A stretch of 64,000 bases of DNA from Erythrophleum ivorense. Taxonomy: Eukaryota; Streptophyta; Magnoliopsida; Fabales; Fabaceae. Below the pieces are notes generated by a model. That model was not told the origin of the DNA, ran no database searches, and saw only the letters and a program-made list of their open reading frames with translations. Shown piece by piece: positions 44,942 to 58,050 of this stretch. The position numbers and the translations under genes were made by a program. Location of the stretch: contig JAIUCV010000646.1 of NCBI GenBank assembly GCA_026724425.1, forward strand, positions 124,001-188,000, in the 5' to 3' direction. Every line of letters starts with the position of its first letter. Position 1 is the first letter of the stretch.

Positions 44942-47900
44942 TCATTCAAATGCAAGCCTTTGAGTGCCAACCAGTGAAGCATATTGGCCCTTCTTAGCCA
45001 ATAACTCTGTGTGTGTTCCGAGTTCTGCAATCCTCCCATCAGAGCAGAGTGCAATTTCATGGGCATTTTGAACTGTGCTCAATCGGTGAGCTATCACTAA
45101 TGTTGTCCTCCCCTTCATCAAATGGTTGAGAGCATCCTGGACCAACCGCTCACTAACTGCATCTAGGGCACTGGTGGCCTGCAGCAGAAAAAAACATTAA
45201 ATCAAGAAGGGCATATTTAGAATCAGATAGATACCTAAAGAACAGTAGCTGAGGTTTTTCCACATATACACAGGACCCTGCCTCCTGGTGTTTCCAGTCT
45301 CACTTGTTCGGGTGAACTGAATCATGGAAACTACATAAAGAAGCAAAGAAGCATACAAAAAATTACCTCATCAAGTATAAGGACTGGGGCATTCTTTAGG
45401 AGAGCTCGTGCAATAGCAATTCTCTGCAGATTAAAAGCACTGCAGTTACTTTTAAATGTGTGCATGTGTGAGAGTGCATGCTCATGCCTGCAGGAATATT
45501 TATATGTAGACTCTACTATACCTGCCTCTGTCCCCCGCTCAATAGGCCTCCACGCTCACCAACATGTGTGTCATATCCCTTTCAGAAAATATGACGGAAG
45601 AAAATTTGTTACAAATATTACCTAGCAGTTGTACCTATAGTAAGCATCTGCATTTCTAGAAAACAAAACAAACCCGTGGAAGTGAAATTATGAAGTCATG
45701 AGCATTTGCTGCTTTTGCTGCCTTAATCACATCATCCTTAGAAACATTATCATCTGGAAGCCCATATGCAATATTTTCTCCAACAGACACCGAAAATAGA
45801 ATAGGCTCCTATACCATGTTAGCATTATTAGTGGATTAGAAGCAACATTGTTTATATCAGATATGATAATCTTTTCTTCTTCCTTCTCAAGAAATCATAC
45901 CTGGTTTACAATAGAGACAACCCGAGCCCATTCACTCTTGTCAAATGTTCGAACATCCTCTCCCGCAACTGTTATACGACCTCTTGCTGGCTACAGAAAC
46001 AAAACATCAGTTGATGCATGTATGTTTTTTTTTTTTTAGGACGAAGAAATAAATGAAACCTCAATGCACAAACTAAAGAAACAGGAATTAAACCTCATAA
46101 AAGCGAGCCAGTAGCTGTACTATTGTACTTTTGCCTGCACCACTAGGACCCACCAATGCAGTTATAGTTCCACATTTTAGTGTTAAATTTAAGCCACTTA
46201 AGATTTCCACATCTGGCCTTAAAGGATAAGAGAAATACACATCTGTAAAACAATATCAGCATATTAATTCACAATGCAGAAAAATTACACATTAAAAAGT
46301 AAATCAGTTCTATTATATTATTGTGATTGAAGAAAACAGGCTCATATCGACGCACAAGGGAGGAAGACGCCACACTATTTTCTGGCATTATGTTTTTATT
46401 CATGCGATAACAGATATAAATACTTGAGAAAGGAGAATATGGACCCAGATTTGGTTGCCCAATCTTCTCCAAGAGACTCAAAAACGGAAAGATGCCAAAT
46501 TGCTTACATGATAAAATGGAAACAAATCAAGTAAGATAAGGCAGCTGAATCCCATGTAAATAAGAGCTAAACAGGAAACAAATAATACAAATACTAAAAA
46601 ATAAATATAACAACTGACTCTCCCCCTCAAACTGGGAAATAGATGTTAAGCATTCCCAACTTAGAACTCAATTCTTTAAATTTGACATGAGCAACTACTT
46701 TTGTTAATAAATCTGCAACTTGAGAGTTAGAAGAGACATAATGCAACTCAAGTAATCTTAAATCAATATTCTTCTTAATGAAATGACAATCTATCTCTAC
46801 ATGTTTCATCCTATCATGATGGACAGGATTCTTTGCAACTCCAATAGTGACCATATTGTCACCAAACACCTTCATAGGTTGTTCAACACTGATTTTGAGT
46901 TCTTTAAGAAGTCTCAATAACCACAGTCCTTCACATATCCCAAGTGCTAATGCACAAAACTCGACTTCAACACTACTCTTGGCAACCACAAGTTACTTCT
47001 TGCTCCTCCAAGTTACCAAGTTACCCCATACAAAAGTACAGTAACCAATGGTGGATCTCTTGTTAGTTACAGATCTAGCCTAATCTGCATTTGAAAAAAC
47101 TTCAATACTCCTGCAAATCCTTTTCTTAAAGAATAAACTCTTACCAGGAGTCATCTTGAGATATCTCAGAATTCGGTACACAATTTACAAGTTTTCCTCA
47201 TTAGAACTATTCATGAATTGACTAACCACATTGACAGGGAAGCTAATGTCAGGACAAGTGTGAGAAAGATAAATAAGTTTGCTAACAAGTCTCTGGTACA
47301 TACTAGTATCCATTGGAGAACTTTCTTACTTAAGACTCAATTTTCAATTAGCTTCCATTGGAGTATCAGCGGGTTTACATCTCAACATACCAGTTTCTTC
47401 AAGAAGATCAAGGGTATATTTCTTTTGAGAAATAGTTATGCCTTTTCTATGTCTTGCCACTTCTATCCCAAGAAAATATCTCAGCTTGCCAAGTCTCTTC
47501 ACTTCAAATTCTTCTGCAAGGGACCTCATCAACTTCTCAATTTCATAAGAGTTGTCACTTGTAACTACGATATCATCCACATATACCCATGCCTTTTAAC
47601 AATAGTAGTAGACTTTTCAAACCTTGTTCTCGGAAATTGTTTGAGACCATACAAAGATTTATGAAGCTTGCAAACTTTATTTGAGTTATTCTCAGACTCA
47701 AGCCCAGGAGGGATCTCCATATGCACTTCGTCCTCAAGGTCTCAATTGAAGAAGGCATTCTTTACATCTAGTTGATGAAATGGCCAGTCCAAACTTGTTG
47801 CAAGTGAGATTAGGACTTTTATAGTATTGAATTTTGCCTATAGGAGCAAATGTTTCTTGGTAATCAATGCCTTGGGTTTGTGTGAACCCTTTGGCAACGA

Positions 47901-50900
47901 GTCGGGCCTTGTGACAATTAATACTCCCATCAGGATTATATTTGACTGTAAAGATCCACTTGCACCTTACAGTATGTTTTCCAAGAGGCAAATCAACAAT
48001 ATCCCAAGTCCTATTCTTTTCAAGGGCCTTTATTTCCTCATGGATGGCAGCTTTTCATTCTGATTTCTATTTGGCCTCATAAAAGTTATGAGGTAGTTTC
48101 TCAAGAGTAGCATTGTGCATGAAAGGCCTATAGTTTAGGAGACAATCTGTTATATGCAACATATTTATTTATAGGATGCATAGTACAAGTTCTTACCCCC
48201 TTTCTTAAGGCAATAGGCAGATCTACCTCTTCATCTTTTTCAGAACGTGGAGTTGGGAAAGTTGACTATTGATGCTCAGGAGAGATGGACTGTTGTTCTT
48301 CACATAGAGTTGCTAAATTTTGACACTCATTTTTCTGTTCTGTCACCTAGTTTCTTTTCTTTCTAGTGTAGACCAATATGTTGTTTTGATGGGTACTATT
48401 TGGGTAGTTTTTAGATTCAATGGGCTCAAAGCTATGTGGATCAAGGCCATGGAGGTCAGGTTGCAGATCAAGTTCTTGAATGATAGGTTTGTTTGGAGAA
48501 AATTCATCAGTGACAATGATGTTGGGTCCCAAATTTTGAGATGCAATAGGTGCAATGTTCATGTTACTCCCAAACATCCATTCATCTTGGTGGGTATGAT
48601 TGTAACTCTCCCCGTGAACGAGTGATTTGGAGTAAAATGGTTGATTTTCAAAGAAGGCAACAACCAACGTGATAAACATTTTCTTTAAAGAAGGGGAATA
48701 GCATTTGTACCCCTTTTTAGTGGATGAATACCCAATAAATATGCATATGATGGCTCTCGACTCAAGTTTACCTCTATGATCATTATGGATAAATGAGGTG
48801 TACCCAAAGACTTCTAGAGGTAGGGTAGACCTAGTTTTGGTGGTAAGGAAGGTCTCAAGAGGTTTTTTCTGAGGGGAAAGAAAATTTAACACTTTGGATG
48901 GCATTCAATTAATGAGGTAGGTGGTTGTTAACACAGCTTCTCCCCAATAAAATGTGGGGGCATTAGAAGTAAAGAGAAGGGACCTAGCTAGCTCCAAAAT
49001 GTGTCTATTCTTTTTTTTAGCAACCCCATTTTGTTAAGGGGTGTTAACACATGAGCTTTGGTGAAGGATACTATTTTGGGTGAGATAAGAATTGAGAATA
49101 GAATTAAAAAATTCTCATCCATTGTTAGATTTAAAAATTTTTATAGAGCTTTGAAACTCATTTTTGGATGTATTTGTGGAATTATTGGAAGATATTTGCA
49201 ACCTCAGATTTTTCTTTTAAGAGATTAAATCCATGTGAGCCTGATGTAGTTATCAATAGAAGTAACAAACAATCTTGTACCATTTAAGCTTTTAATAATC
49301 AAGGGACCCCAGACATCACTGTGTATGAGGGAAAAAGGTTGAGAGGGTTGATAAGAATGAGAGGGATAAGAGGATTTAATATGTTTAGAAATTTGACAAA
49401 TTTCACATTGAATAAAATTGGTACTCTTATTGATCAATTGAGGGTACACTTTTTTCATGTAATGATAGTTGGAGTGTCCTAACATATAATGCCACATCAG
49501 AACATCCTCATTATTATTTGTAGAGTCAAAAATCGAAGAAACAACCTTATTGCAACTTGTGGTTCCTTCTAAGTAGTAGAGTTCATCACTTTCCTTAACA
49601 CTGCCAATCCTCTTCCCCGACTCAAAATCCTAAAAATAACAGCCATAGGCATCAAAATTAGTCTAGCAATTTAGATCCTTAGCAAGCTTACTAGTAAATA
49701 ATAAATTGCATTGCAATGAAAGGACAAGAAGGATATCTTTTAATATAAGATGTGATGATAATTATACTGTCCCAATCCCAATAACTTTAGATAATGTTCC
49801 ATCAGCAATGGTCACAAATCTATTAGAACTAGGAATAAATTCATTCAGTATAGAGCCATTACCAGTCATGTGTTCTGAAACACTAGAGCCAACTATCCAA
49901 TTATTGAAATTTTTGGAGTTGACTCTGGAAGGGTTACCTAAATAAGCCATAACCCAATGCTAATGACTTTGCTTAAGGCTTGTTCCTGATTGTTGAGTAA
50001 TTCTTGTAATAAGTTGAGTTGTTCCTTTATCTCTATTAAAGATATTCTGATCAAATTGTCCATTGTTCTGTTCACCTTCAGTAGCCATAAGTCCCCGAGT
50101 CTCCTTCTGATTTCGTGGCTTCAGGTTGGCTGGTTTTCCATGGAGTTTCCAGCAGGTATCTTTGGTATGTCCAGACTTGTTGTAGTGGTCACACCACAAC
50201 TTTCCTCCCCTTTTCAACCTCAAGTCAGCAGCAGAGCTGGCTCTGACGGCCTTAGCAGAAGTTTCAGGAACAGATTGAACACTATTCTCCCCTGAAACAA
50301 GTTAAATTCTACTTTCCTCCCACTTTACCTCATAGAATACTTCTCTAAATGTTGGAAGAGGTCTAATAGCCATAATTCTCCCCCTAACTTCCTTGAAATT
50401 GGTGTTGAGGCCTAATAGGAAAGTGTAAACTCTTTCCCTTTGCCCCAATTTCTGGTAATATGCTACATCAATGCTATAGGACCATTAGTGGGTCTCGCAC
50501 ATATCAAGTTGCTACAATTGACAAGATTATTATAGAACTAAGTGACACTCAAATTGCCTTGTTTAGCCTCCCAAAGTGTTCCCTTGATCTAAAACATAGC
50601 AATAGTATTTTCAATAGTCCCAAATCTCCTTGGCTGTTTTACAAACCACAAAATTCTCCCTAATTTCGGTTGACATGGAGTTCACTAACCATGACATGAT
50701 TGTGTTATTCTCAGCAAACCATATTTTGTATCTAGGATCAATGATCTCTAGCTGTATGGCATCTCCAATAAGATAGTCTTCCTTTCCCCTGCCTCTAATG
50801 TACAGTAAAGCACTTTGGGACTAAGGGAGATAGTTATTCCCGTTTAGTTTGAAGCCGGTGATCACTGTAGGATGATTTTTGATAGCCATAGAGGAGTTGG

Positions 50901-53900
50901 AGAGAGGAACAAAGCTGTTTGATTGGTTCGACTCTTTATTTGGCTATTCCACGCCCCTGTTTGGCTAGGTAGTTGATGACGATTTAGAGGGAGAAGCAGC
51001 GACGTGGGCATGAGAGGTTCTCATGGAGACGAAGCTAATGTCCATCCCCATTTATGTCGTCAAAGCTTTGATACTATGAAGAAAACGGGCTCAGATTGAC
51101 GCACAAGGGAGGAAGACGCCACACTGTTTTCTGGTGTTATGTTTTTATTCATGCGATAACAGATATAAATATATGAGAAAAGAGAATATGGACTCAGATT
51201 TGGTTGCCCAATCCTCTACTAGAGACTCAAAAATAGAAAGATGCAAAATTGCTTACACGATAAAAAAGAAACAAATCAAGTAAGATAAGGCAGCTGAATC
51301 CCATGTAAATAAGAGCTGAATAGGAAACAAATAATACAAATACTAAAAAATAAATATAATAACTGATAGTGATAATTAACTTACACATAGTTTACATAAA
51401 ACTTGTTCTGATACTTAAAGTAAGAAGTGCGTGTGTTGGAAAGAGAAAGAAAAATTGAAGGAGAAACTCAAGCTTCACAGATCAAATTAGAGAAACCGAA
51501 TTAAAATTGAATCTGGATTTTAGATCCTTCCTCAAGTTCTAGTTCCTAAAGTCTGTTTTTCATAAGTAAAATTTGAACATCATGATAAGCAGAAAGTAAC
51601 CATTACACAAAATCCCTCAAACAGAAACTTCATATGTGTAGTCACAATGAATTTGGAAGTTCATCTAATAACTAGAAGAAAATAAAGAAAGGTAAGAAAG
51701 AGGAAGGAGCTAGCTCCCATCACATGAAACTAGTAAACAAGGCCATATATGAATAATATGACCATGTTTACATAGGAAAGTCATATATTGAAGGAACGCA
51801 TCTTGAAAGATATATAGGTTATTGCAACAAAAGTACCTTCAAGACAAACATCTCCAGACCAAGCTAAGCTAAAGAAATTGCTTGACAATTTCAATGCTAA
51901 CATGTAATGCAAGTATTTGTTTTGATTTTTCTCAGCAGAATGATCAGAGAAGAATAGTTTATAGTTATCATCATCCAATTCTTTTTGTTTCAGTTCTCTT
52001 TCTAAGCCATAAGCAAGGGCTTCATCAATTTGAACCCCAGAGAAAACAGAGTTGATCCTCTCAACAGCAGCAATAGCTCCACGAAGATCTCCGAAAGTAT
52101 TGACAAGTCCTTGAACCTGAAGGACATACTATCAGGCAGCACAAGGAGGATTGAAAGATAAATAAATTCAGCAAGTCAACAGCTCAATGTGCTTACAGCG
52201 AAAGTTAATGTGAAAGTGTATCCAATAAAAGATGCCACAGTTCCAACGGAGAGTTCACCCTGTAAGCAATGTATTGAGCAATATAGAAAAATTCATCAAT
52301 AATTTTAATGTGAGAAGTCCTTTAAAAACTAGGAAAATAGAAGATAAATGAGAAAAAAAGCATAACATTATCAAAAGGTTAATGTACCAATAGCATTTTT
52401 TTTTAATAGCAAAAGTAATCATTACCAACAAGATTAATTGCAGTAGAAAAAATCTATTTAAATTCATCATATATAGAGGAGAGAAAGCTAGAATTACCGC
52501 TTTAACTTTGCTTCCTCCAAGGATATATAACGCCAGTAAAGAAATATAAACAGCAACTCTAGTCAAGGATTCATTTACAGATTTAAAAATGCCAAGCTTT
52601 ATCCCACTTGATTGGTAAGAAAGAACCTGTAGATGTCTCATAATTAAAAAAAAAAGAAAAGGCATTCTAGAGTCATCATTCCTTCCTGGCAATAGTGATT
52701 AGTCGTTGAATAATCTTACCTGGTTAGCAAATGTAAACATTTGGCGTTTCTCACCACCAAAGGATCTTACCTGTAATCATGTATGACACTGTTTCAGCCA
52801 TCAATTACAAATCATAGCCTTCAACAAAGCACCACTCCACAAGACAAAAGTTTGTAAAACACAAATCTAAACTGTTGGAAACTCACCGTACGAATAGCAG
52901 AAAATGTTTCTGCTACACAGTCAGCTATGGATGCTTGAACCAATCCATGTGCTTTGAAGACTGGCAGAGTTGATCTCTTGTAGACACCTTGAGAACACTA
53001 AAAGGAATCAGCAAGCACAGAAGAAAGCAAGAAAAATGACCAGCTACATGAACCAAAATTATTCCATATTATGAGGCATTTTTAATTTGAGCTATATTAG
53101 ATTTGTCAGGGCTGTATAATTAAGCTATTTGCAATGTTCTATTAGATTTAAGAAAGATGGAAAAGATGGGTGATTACACTTCAGCACTTAAAAATTAAAA
53201 TTAAACCACCACAACATAAAATGTAAACCTAGAATAGCCTGGTGTTAAGTTAATATCACAAAAATTGGGAAAAAATATATTACCAACTAAAACAGAAATT
53301 GTGAGCATCAGAATGCCCAAAATTGGAGCAAGTTGAGGTGATAAAGCAAAAAGTATGCATATCGTCCCAATGACCTGCAACAACAAAGAAAACAGAAAAA
53401 GCAATGACACCAGAAGAAAGTGAGCAGCAACATAAAAACTAAAATACACGTAAGAGTACAGTAGTAATGACAAAAACTGAGGCTATCTAGGATAACAGTT
53501 CTTTCATACTGAAACATCTAATTATGGTCAAATAAAACCATTATATGCTCTTTAAAATGAATGAAAGTCAACCACAGCAAAGTCAAAAGAAATCATGCAC
53601 ATCCTTAAATATAGGTAATATAAAGCTCACTTCTGATTGGTGTAGAAATGCTTGCCTCAGATAATGCCCTGAATCCACGATCCCGTGAAACATTCTCACT
53701 CACAATATCTTTAAGGGAACCCAAATCAGATGTTAACAAACCAGTGAGTTCACCAACCTATATGAAGCAAAACCATGAAAGTGAAAATGTTTGCACAGCT
53801 ACTCTGTTAGTTTCCTATACCCAATACATAAAGCAAAATAAGTTGGAAATGTTTAAAAGAATATCTAAAGATATATAATTATATTAATAAAATGGAATAG

Positions 53901-56164
53901 ACAAAGTGATGAAGTTACTACAAGAGATCAGAAAGAGGGAAAGTCAACAGAAAGAAAGACAAAAAGAAAGGAGAGAAGAAAGACAAAGCCACAATAAAGT
54001 ACCGTGTACAAGAATCAGATAATAGTACGCGAAAAATGTTACCCGTACATGTTCCTATCTCTCAACTCAAATATCTCATAGACTTATAAATATAAAAAGT
54101 AAAAACCATATTAAGTATTAACACACATACCTTGTATCTGTCAAAAAATTCCACCTGTGAGAATAAAAGGAACAAATATGTGATTAAAAAAACCATAAAC
54201 TTATTTTGGACACAGGAATTCACCATTAAAGCTAACAACAGAAAAACTTTTAAGCAGGACTTTTAATTAGCCAATGTCTAATTCCCAAGTGGTGAACTTC
54301 CAATATTACTACCAATAAATTAGGCAAGACATTAATGGTTTTTTATGTTATCTGTAATATGTTTTAAAAAGCATATTATCACAGAAAGCATTAGTCCAAT
54401 TGCATAACCCCGTCAGCTTGAATTTCAATAATATAGAAGTTACTACAGAAAATTTTCATGGCATCTTTATTGTATAATCATGGACAAAACCTTTTATCTA
54501 AGGTGCCTGTTTTAACAAACAACAACTTTAAATTTCTATACAGAAAATTTTCATGGCATCTTTATTGTATAATCATGGACAAAACCTTTTATCTAAGGTG
54601 CCTGTTTTAACAAACAACAACTTTAAATTTCTATCTGAGATTAAGCTTTCATACTTCTCTTTCAATACAATTGCAAATATCATTCATGTAAGGGAATGCA
54701 GTCCATCAAAAATCTGTTGAGTGATGAATAACTTATCCAGAACATCATAAACATGACATTTTACAACAAACAACCACACATGGTCTAACAATATCAGATA
54801 ATATGGAAGAGCTAAATTCAAAAGTATTTAGAAAAAGAACACCAATAAAAATGAGCTGGAAAATTGTAAAATGTCGGCTCACCTTCTGAATCAATATCCT
54901 TGCAAAGATCTGAGCTCTTAGTGTTAACATAACCTTCTCCCACATTATGTTCATGTTTATAACAAAAATAACAGTTAAAAGTGGCTCCAGGGCATACAGA
55001 ATTCCAACCTTACTGAGCAGCCTCCATAATGGTTCTGGTCTAGCACCAATTAGAACTTCAAAAAATTGACCTAAAAGAACCATAATACATAAAAATGATG
55101 TGTATATACAAAAGTGTTTAACTGTCAAATTTTATTATCAAGCAGAAATTTTGCACAAACATTATACATTTAAAATGGAGCAAAATGGAATTAATTGATA
55201 AAATTCCGTGCCATCAGTGCTGCAAGTCCTATAAATTAGGATAACGGTACCAACTTCTTGATTGTTAGATTAGCACATAACTATTAAAGGACAAATTAGT
55301 GAAATTTGTATCACAACCCAAATAAATGCTGGTTAGTGGTTACATCATGTAATCGAATGAACTTCACCAGACTTACAACAACTTTTCCTACTAAGAGTTG
55401 ATTGAACAGCTATGAGGTATGCTATAGCCCATAGCTAATATTCATTACTGACGATCCAAAACATTTCAACATGCTACAAGTTTATTATCCATAATGTTTC
55501 TCAAAGCAACACCTCTTCTGTCTCAAAGGCATTCATATGATCCCAAATTAAAGAGTTCGGTCTTAACATGTTTGATTTTAATAGCATTTGGGAAGGAGGG
55601 AGAGGGAGTTTATTCTAGTCAATAAAGAACAAGTTTGCTGCACCACCTTTGATGGGTATGTAATTGCAGCAATTAAGGAACGATAAAAGCGAGGGAAATT
55701 AAATAAAAGTCCGGTACTTGTGCAATTCTTAGCAACCAAAAATAAATAAATAAATACATGAGGTGAAGCTCGCGTTCCTCACCAGAAAATATGGGCATAG
55801 AAAGAGTACAACTGGTGCAACAAATTAGAGTTACAACTGAAACCGCAAGCTTCAGTTTGTGTTTCATCAAAAGCATCCACAGAAGCTCCCAGCTTATGAC
55901 GCTGGGCGGCTGGACTTTCTCCGGCCGAGGATCCGACCCATCTAACTTAGGATCGCACTCACTGAAAATGGGGTCGGAGGCGGGTCCGGTCACATAGGCA
56001 AGTGGGGTTGTAATTGTCTTTGATAGAGTTCTACTACGCAGGGGCAGAGAAGAAGAGGGGAGTGGGGGTAATTGGAGAAGTGGCGAAAGAGACGAGAGGG
56101 AGAGTGTTGGCTTGAGAGGGCAGAAGCGAATGGAAGAAGGAGGATGGAGAATTGAAGAGCCCAT
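44942..56164 (-). CDS. ABCB28: Plastid ABC half-transporter, ABCB28/NAP8 type, 16 exons
   Basis: Exons on the minus strand: 56164-55783, 55070-54883, 54154-54131, 53757-53656, 53374-53284, 52987-52887, 52770-52720, 52626-52498, 52259-52197, 52116-51837, 46242-46094, 45990-45901, 45808-45674, 45578-45522, 45423-45367, 45178-44942. They join in frame to 711 residues. The N-terminus (MGSSILHPPSS, then RSRTLSKTITTPLAYVTGP) looks like a plastid transit peptide. Exons 1-10 encode the membrane domain (for example LKLAVSVVTLICCTSCTLSM). Exons 11-16 encode one ATPase domain: Walker A GPSGAGKST, Q-loop VNQ|EP, signature LSGGQ, Walker B VLILDE, H-loop IAHRLS. It ends YASLVGTQRLAFE. Order, length and wording match Arabidopsis ABCB28; half-transporters dimerise, and the substrate is unknown. 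Intron 4 has a GC donor; intron 10 holds a copia element. Confidence 0.93.
46323..46327. repeat. GTGAT, left TSD of copia element
   Basis: Matches GTGAT at 51,369-51,373 exactly. The pair brackets the two LTRs. Confidence 0.85.
46328..46619 (-). repeat. 3' LTR of the copia element
   Basis: Plus-strand TGAAGAAAAC ... AACTGACT. On the minus strand it would begin TG, seen as AG, and it ends in CA. Aligns without gaps to 51,077-51,368. Confidence 0.9.
46620..46636 (-). other. Copia polypurine tract
   Basis: The minus strand reads CCAGTTTGAGGGGGAG directly before the 3' LTR, the common copia form. Confidence 0.75.
46627..46989 (-). pseudogene. Copia RNase H domain
   Basis: SSVEVEFCALALGICEGLWL, VFGDNMVTIGVAKNPVHHDR, KHVEIDCHFI, then VADLLTKVVAHVKFKEL. 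This is the typical copia RNase H C-terminus, about 120 codons open, with upstream frame breaks. It would degrade RNA in the RNA-DNA hybrid. Confidence 0.85.
47344..47991 (-). pseudogene. Copia reverse transcriptase, broken
   Basis: CKWIFTVKYNPDGSINCHKA, RLVAKGFTQTQGIDYQETFA and later the catalytic YVDDIVVTSDN (near 47,555-47,585) with RLGKLRYFLGIEVARHRKGI. Frameshifts near 47,735-47,830 and 47,580 separate the pieces. Confidence 0.88.
48347..49497 (-). pseudogene. Copia integrase, broken
   Basis: GAG-pre-integrase HHCC zinc site (MWHYMLGHSNYHYMKK ... CEICQISKH), then FSLIHSDVWGP with the first catalytic Asp. Further on come VFGYTSFIHNDHRGKLESRA and ICIFIGYSSTKKGYKCYSP of the C-terminal region. 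Stops interrupt the middle (48,905-49,224). Confidence 0.82.
49762..50889 (-). pseudogene. Copia gag and protease, broken
   Basis: From MAIKNHPTVITGFKLNGNNY (50,889) through a Gag core. The zinc-knuckle sequence CDHYNKSGHTKDTC (50,152-50,193) has its second Cys replaced by Tyr. The protease block WIVGSSVSEHMTG has lost the Asp of the usual DSGAS catalytic motif. Stops occur in the Gag core. Both key-residue losses show the element cannot function by itself. Confidence 0.82.
51065..51076 (-). other. Copia primer binding site, mutated
   Basis: The minus strand reads TAGTATCAAAGC; the usual initiator tRNA-Met form is TGGTATCAGAGC. Both differences are G-to-A. It directly abuts the 5' LTR. Confidence 0.8.
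51077..51368 (-). repeat. 5' LTR of the copia element
   Basis: 292 bases, plus-strand TGAAGAAAAC ... AACTGATA. Followed by TSD GTGAT at 51,369-51,373. Confidence 0.9.
54444..54633. repeat. 95-bp perfect tandem duplication in ABCB28 intron 2
   Basis: 54,444-54,538 is repeated at 54,539-54,633, both beginning TACAGAAAATTTTCATGGCA. I see no difference between copies, so the duplication is recent. It does not touch an exon. Confidence 0.92.
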
Positions 56165-57718
56165 GGACGTTAATCCGTTAAGCTAAACTGCTCCATCGGG
56201 CGATGCCAAGGCAAGAGAAACAATAGATGCACACATCTTCCATTGGACGACAGCGAGCCTGTTCGCCTCTAAAAATATCTTGTTCATCCAATTATTATTA
56301 TTTATTATTAGAAGAAATTATTCCCTCCAGCAATGAAATACACCTAAATTCTATAATCTTCTCTTTATTATGAAAATATATACAAATTTTTTTAATTTAA
56401 AACACCATTAAAATATTACTAAAATATCGTTAAAAATAATATTATTTTTTATTAAAAATATATTTAAAATTTAAAATTATCTTTAAAATTTTTACTTTAA
56501 TATTATTTATTTTGAGTTAACAATTATGAATTTAAATTACTTTAAATTTAAAAATTGAATATTTTAATATTGATTAAATATATATTTAATATTTATATAT
56601 TATATAACTAATAAATATAAAAATATTTTAATTAAAATAAATAATTGTAACTTTTTTGTCATAATAATTATAACTTACCTTTCGATATAGGAAAAGTCAC
56701 TGTAATATATTTTTTAATTTAGAAAATATATATTTAAAATATAAGAAAAGGTCACATAATTAAATATTTGTCAAAAAAAATAATTTATCTTTATTATTTT
56801 AAATTTGTAAGAATATCATATTCATTAATTTCTCATATATCCATATGATTTGGGTCTTGTGACGTCTTCCGTGCTAATCCCATATATTAGTATAAATAAA
56901 CTATAATTTTTTATAGTGACGGATTTATAAAAAATTTGGGGAGTTAACTCACTACTACTTCTATTGGTTTTTTTTTTAATAATTAAGATTGAGAAGATTT
57001 AACTTTCGACTCCTTTATTTATTTTTTTAAATATAAAAATTATTTTATTTAAACAAATTAAAAAAATAGCTGGCACTAAAGCTACTAATTTCCTATTATT
57101 TGCCAATGACGTTTAATTTGTTTTTTTGGTTGCCACGATTTTGTCTACATATTCTGTTTTTTAGTCAATTATATAAAAAATTTACTTTTGCAGTCTCTTA
57201 TATAAAGAATTTTCCATGTCAACATGTTTTTGTTAAGATTAAAAAATCGTCATTGTGGTTAATGCTTTCTTTTCTTTTATTCTATGTGTGAATTGGTATG
57301 ACGGACATGTTTCATCGTTATTTTCTCACCATCAGGTTAATAATTCTTTGTATTTTTCACTTAAAAAGATCTTTATAATGTTTTTCTGCTGTTAAAAAAT
57401 GTTGTTAGTTCAACGTAAAAAATGTAACAATGTCACTTTCCGTATGAAAATTGTTTATAGGAATGACACTATAATATAAGAAGTTTGTCATCACCATTGA
57501 ATCTTTTCTTTATTGGCCATAATATTTAATTTAGCATTTGAAGAATTTCTTCACTAAGAATTTAGGCGGAGAATGAAAAACAATTTTACATTTTTTTACA
57601 TGAATTCTCTACAAATTAAGTACGTTCAATAACATATAATAATATCTGAAAATGAGATTCAAAAATGAAAACATTAAAGACATAAATACTTCTAGCTATA
57701 GTGATTTAATTTTTTTAA
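56165..57718. other. Upstream spacer of ABCB28, very AT-rich
   Basis: The first 120 bases are GC-richer and probably include the ABCB28 5' UTR and promoter (minus strand). From 56,280 the sequence is mostly A/T, with no recognised gene, RNA or transposon domain. Short open frames there lack support. Confidence 0.5.
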
Positions 57719-58050
57719 TGTTGAAAAGCACATAAAATTACAACACAAGAAAAAGAGAAGAATTGCTTTTAGGTACAATTTCTCTGGCAAGTGTATGGTC
57801 TTTTAGGGAAAATCTATACTTACTAGGAACCCTCCCATTGAATAGTCAATTAAACAACATATCTCTCTCCATCAAAGAAGATACTTTCTTTTATCTTTTG
57901 TTATTAATCCTTAACCATTCACCCTTAGATAATTGTCTATATGGCATACTCTTGGAACATTTAGACTATAATATTTTTAAAAATAATATTTCATAATCAG
58001 AATTATTTTAATTATTCTAATTATAATATTTTATTTTAAAATATTCAACA
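57719..58050 (-). mobile_element. Probable copia-type LTR with adjacent polypurine tract
   Basis: 332 bases bounded by TGTTGAA and TTCAACA. On the minus strand GGTTTAAGTGGAAGAA immediately precedes the TGTTGAAT start, a copia-like polypurine tract/LTR junction. The second LTR was not found and no pol domain was seen to the right, so this is a remnant. Confidence 0.45.

Larger units (their letters stand above)
46328..51368 (-). mobile_element. Complete but decayed Ty1/copia retrotransposon in ABCB28 intron 10
   Basis: 5,041 bases with two 292-base LTRs, 5-bp TSDs, a PBS next to the right LTR and a polypurine tract next to the left one, so it is transcribed on the minus strand like the host gene. 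Gag, protease, integrase, reverse transcriptase and RNase H appear in copia order. I count about two dozen LTR differences (around 8%), implying an old insertion. Without the element and one TSD, the 5,594-base intron would be about 548 bases. Internal stops and frameshifts make it inactive. Confidence 0.93.

Noticed and set aside
57763..57996. 77-codon plus-strand frame
   Set aside because: It overlaps the probable copia LTR, is AT-driven in composition and has no recognisable domain.
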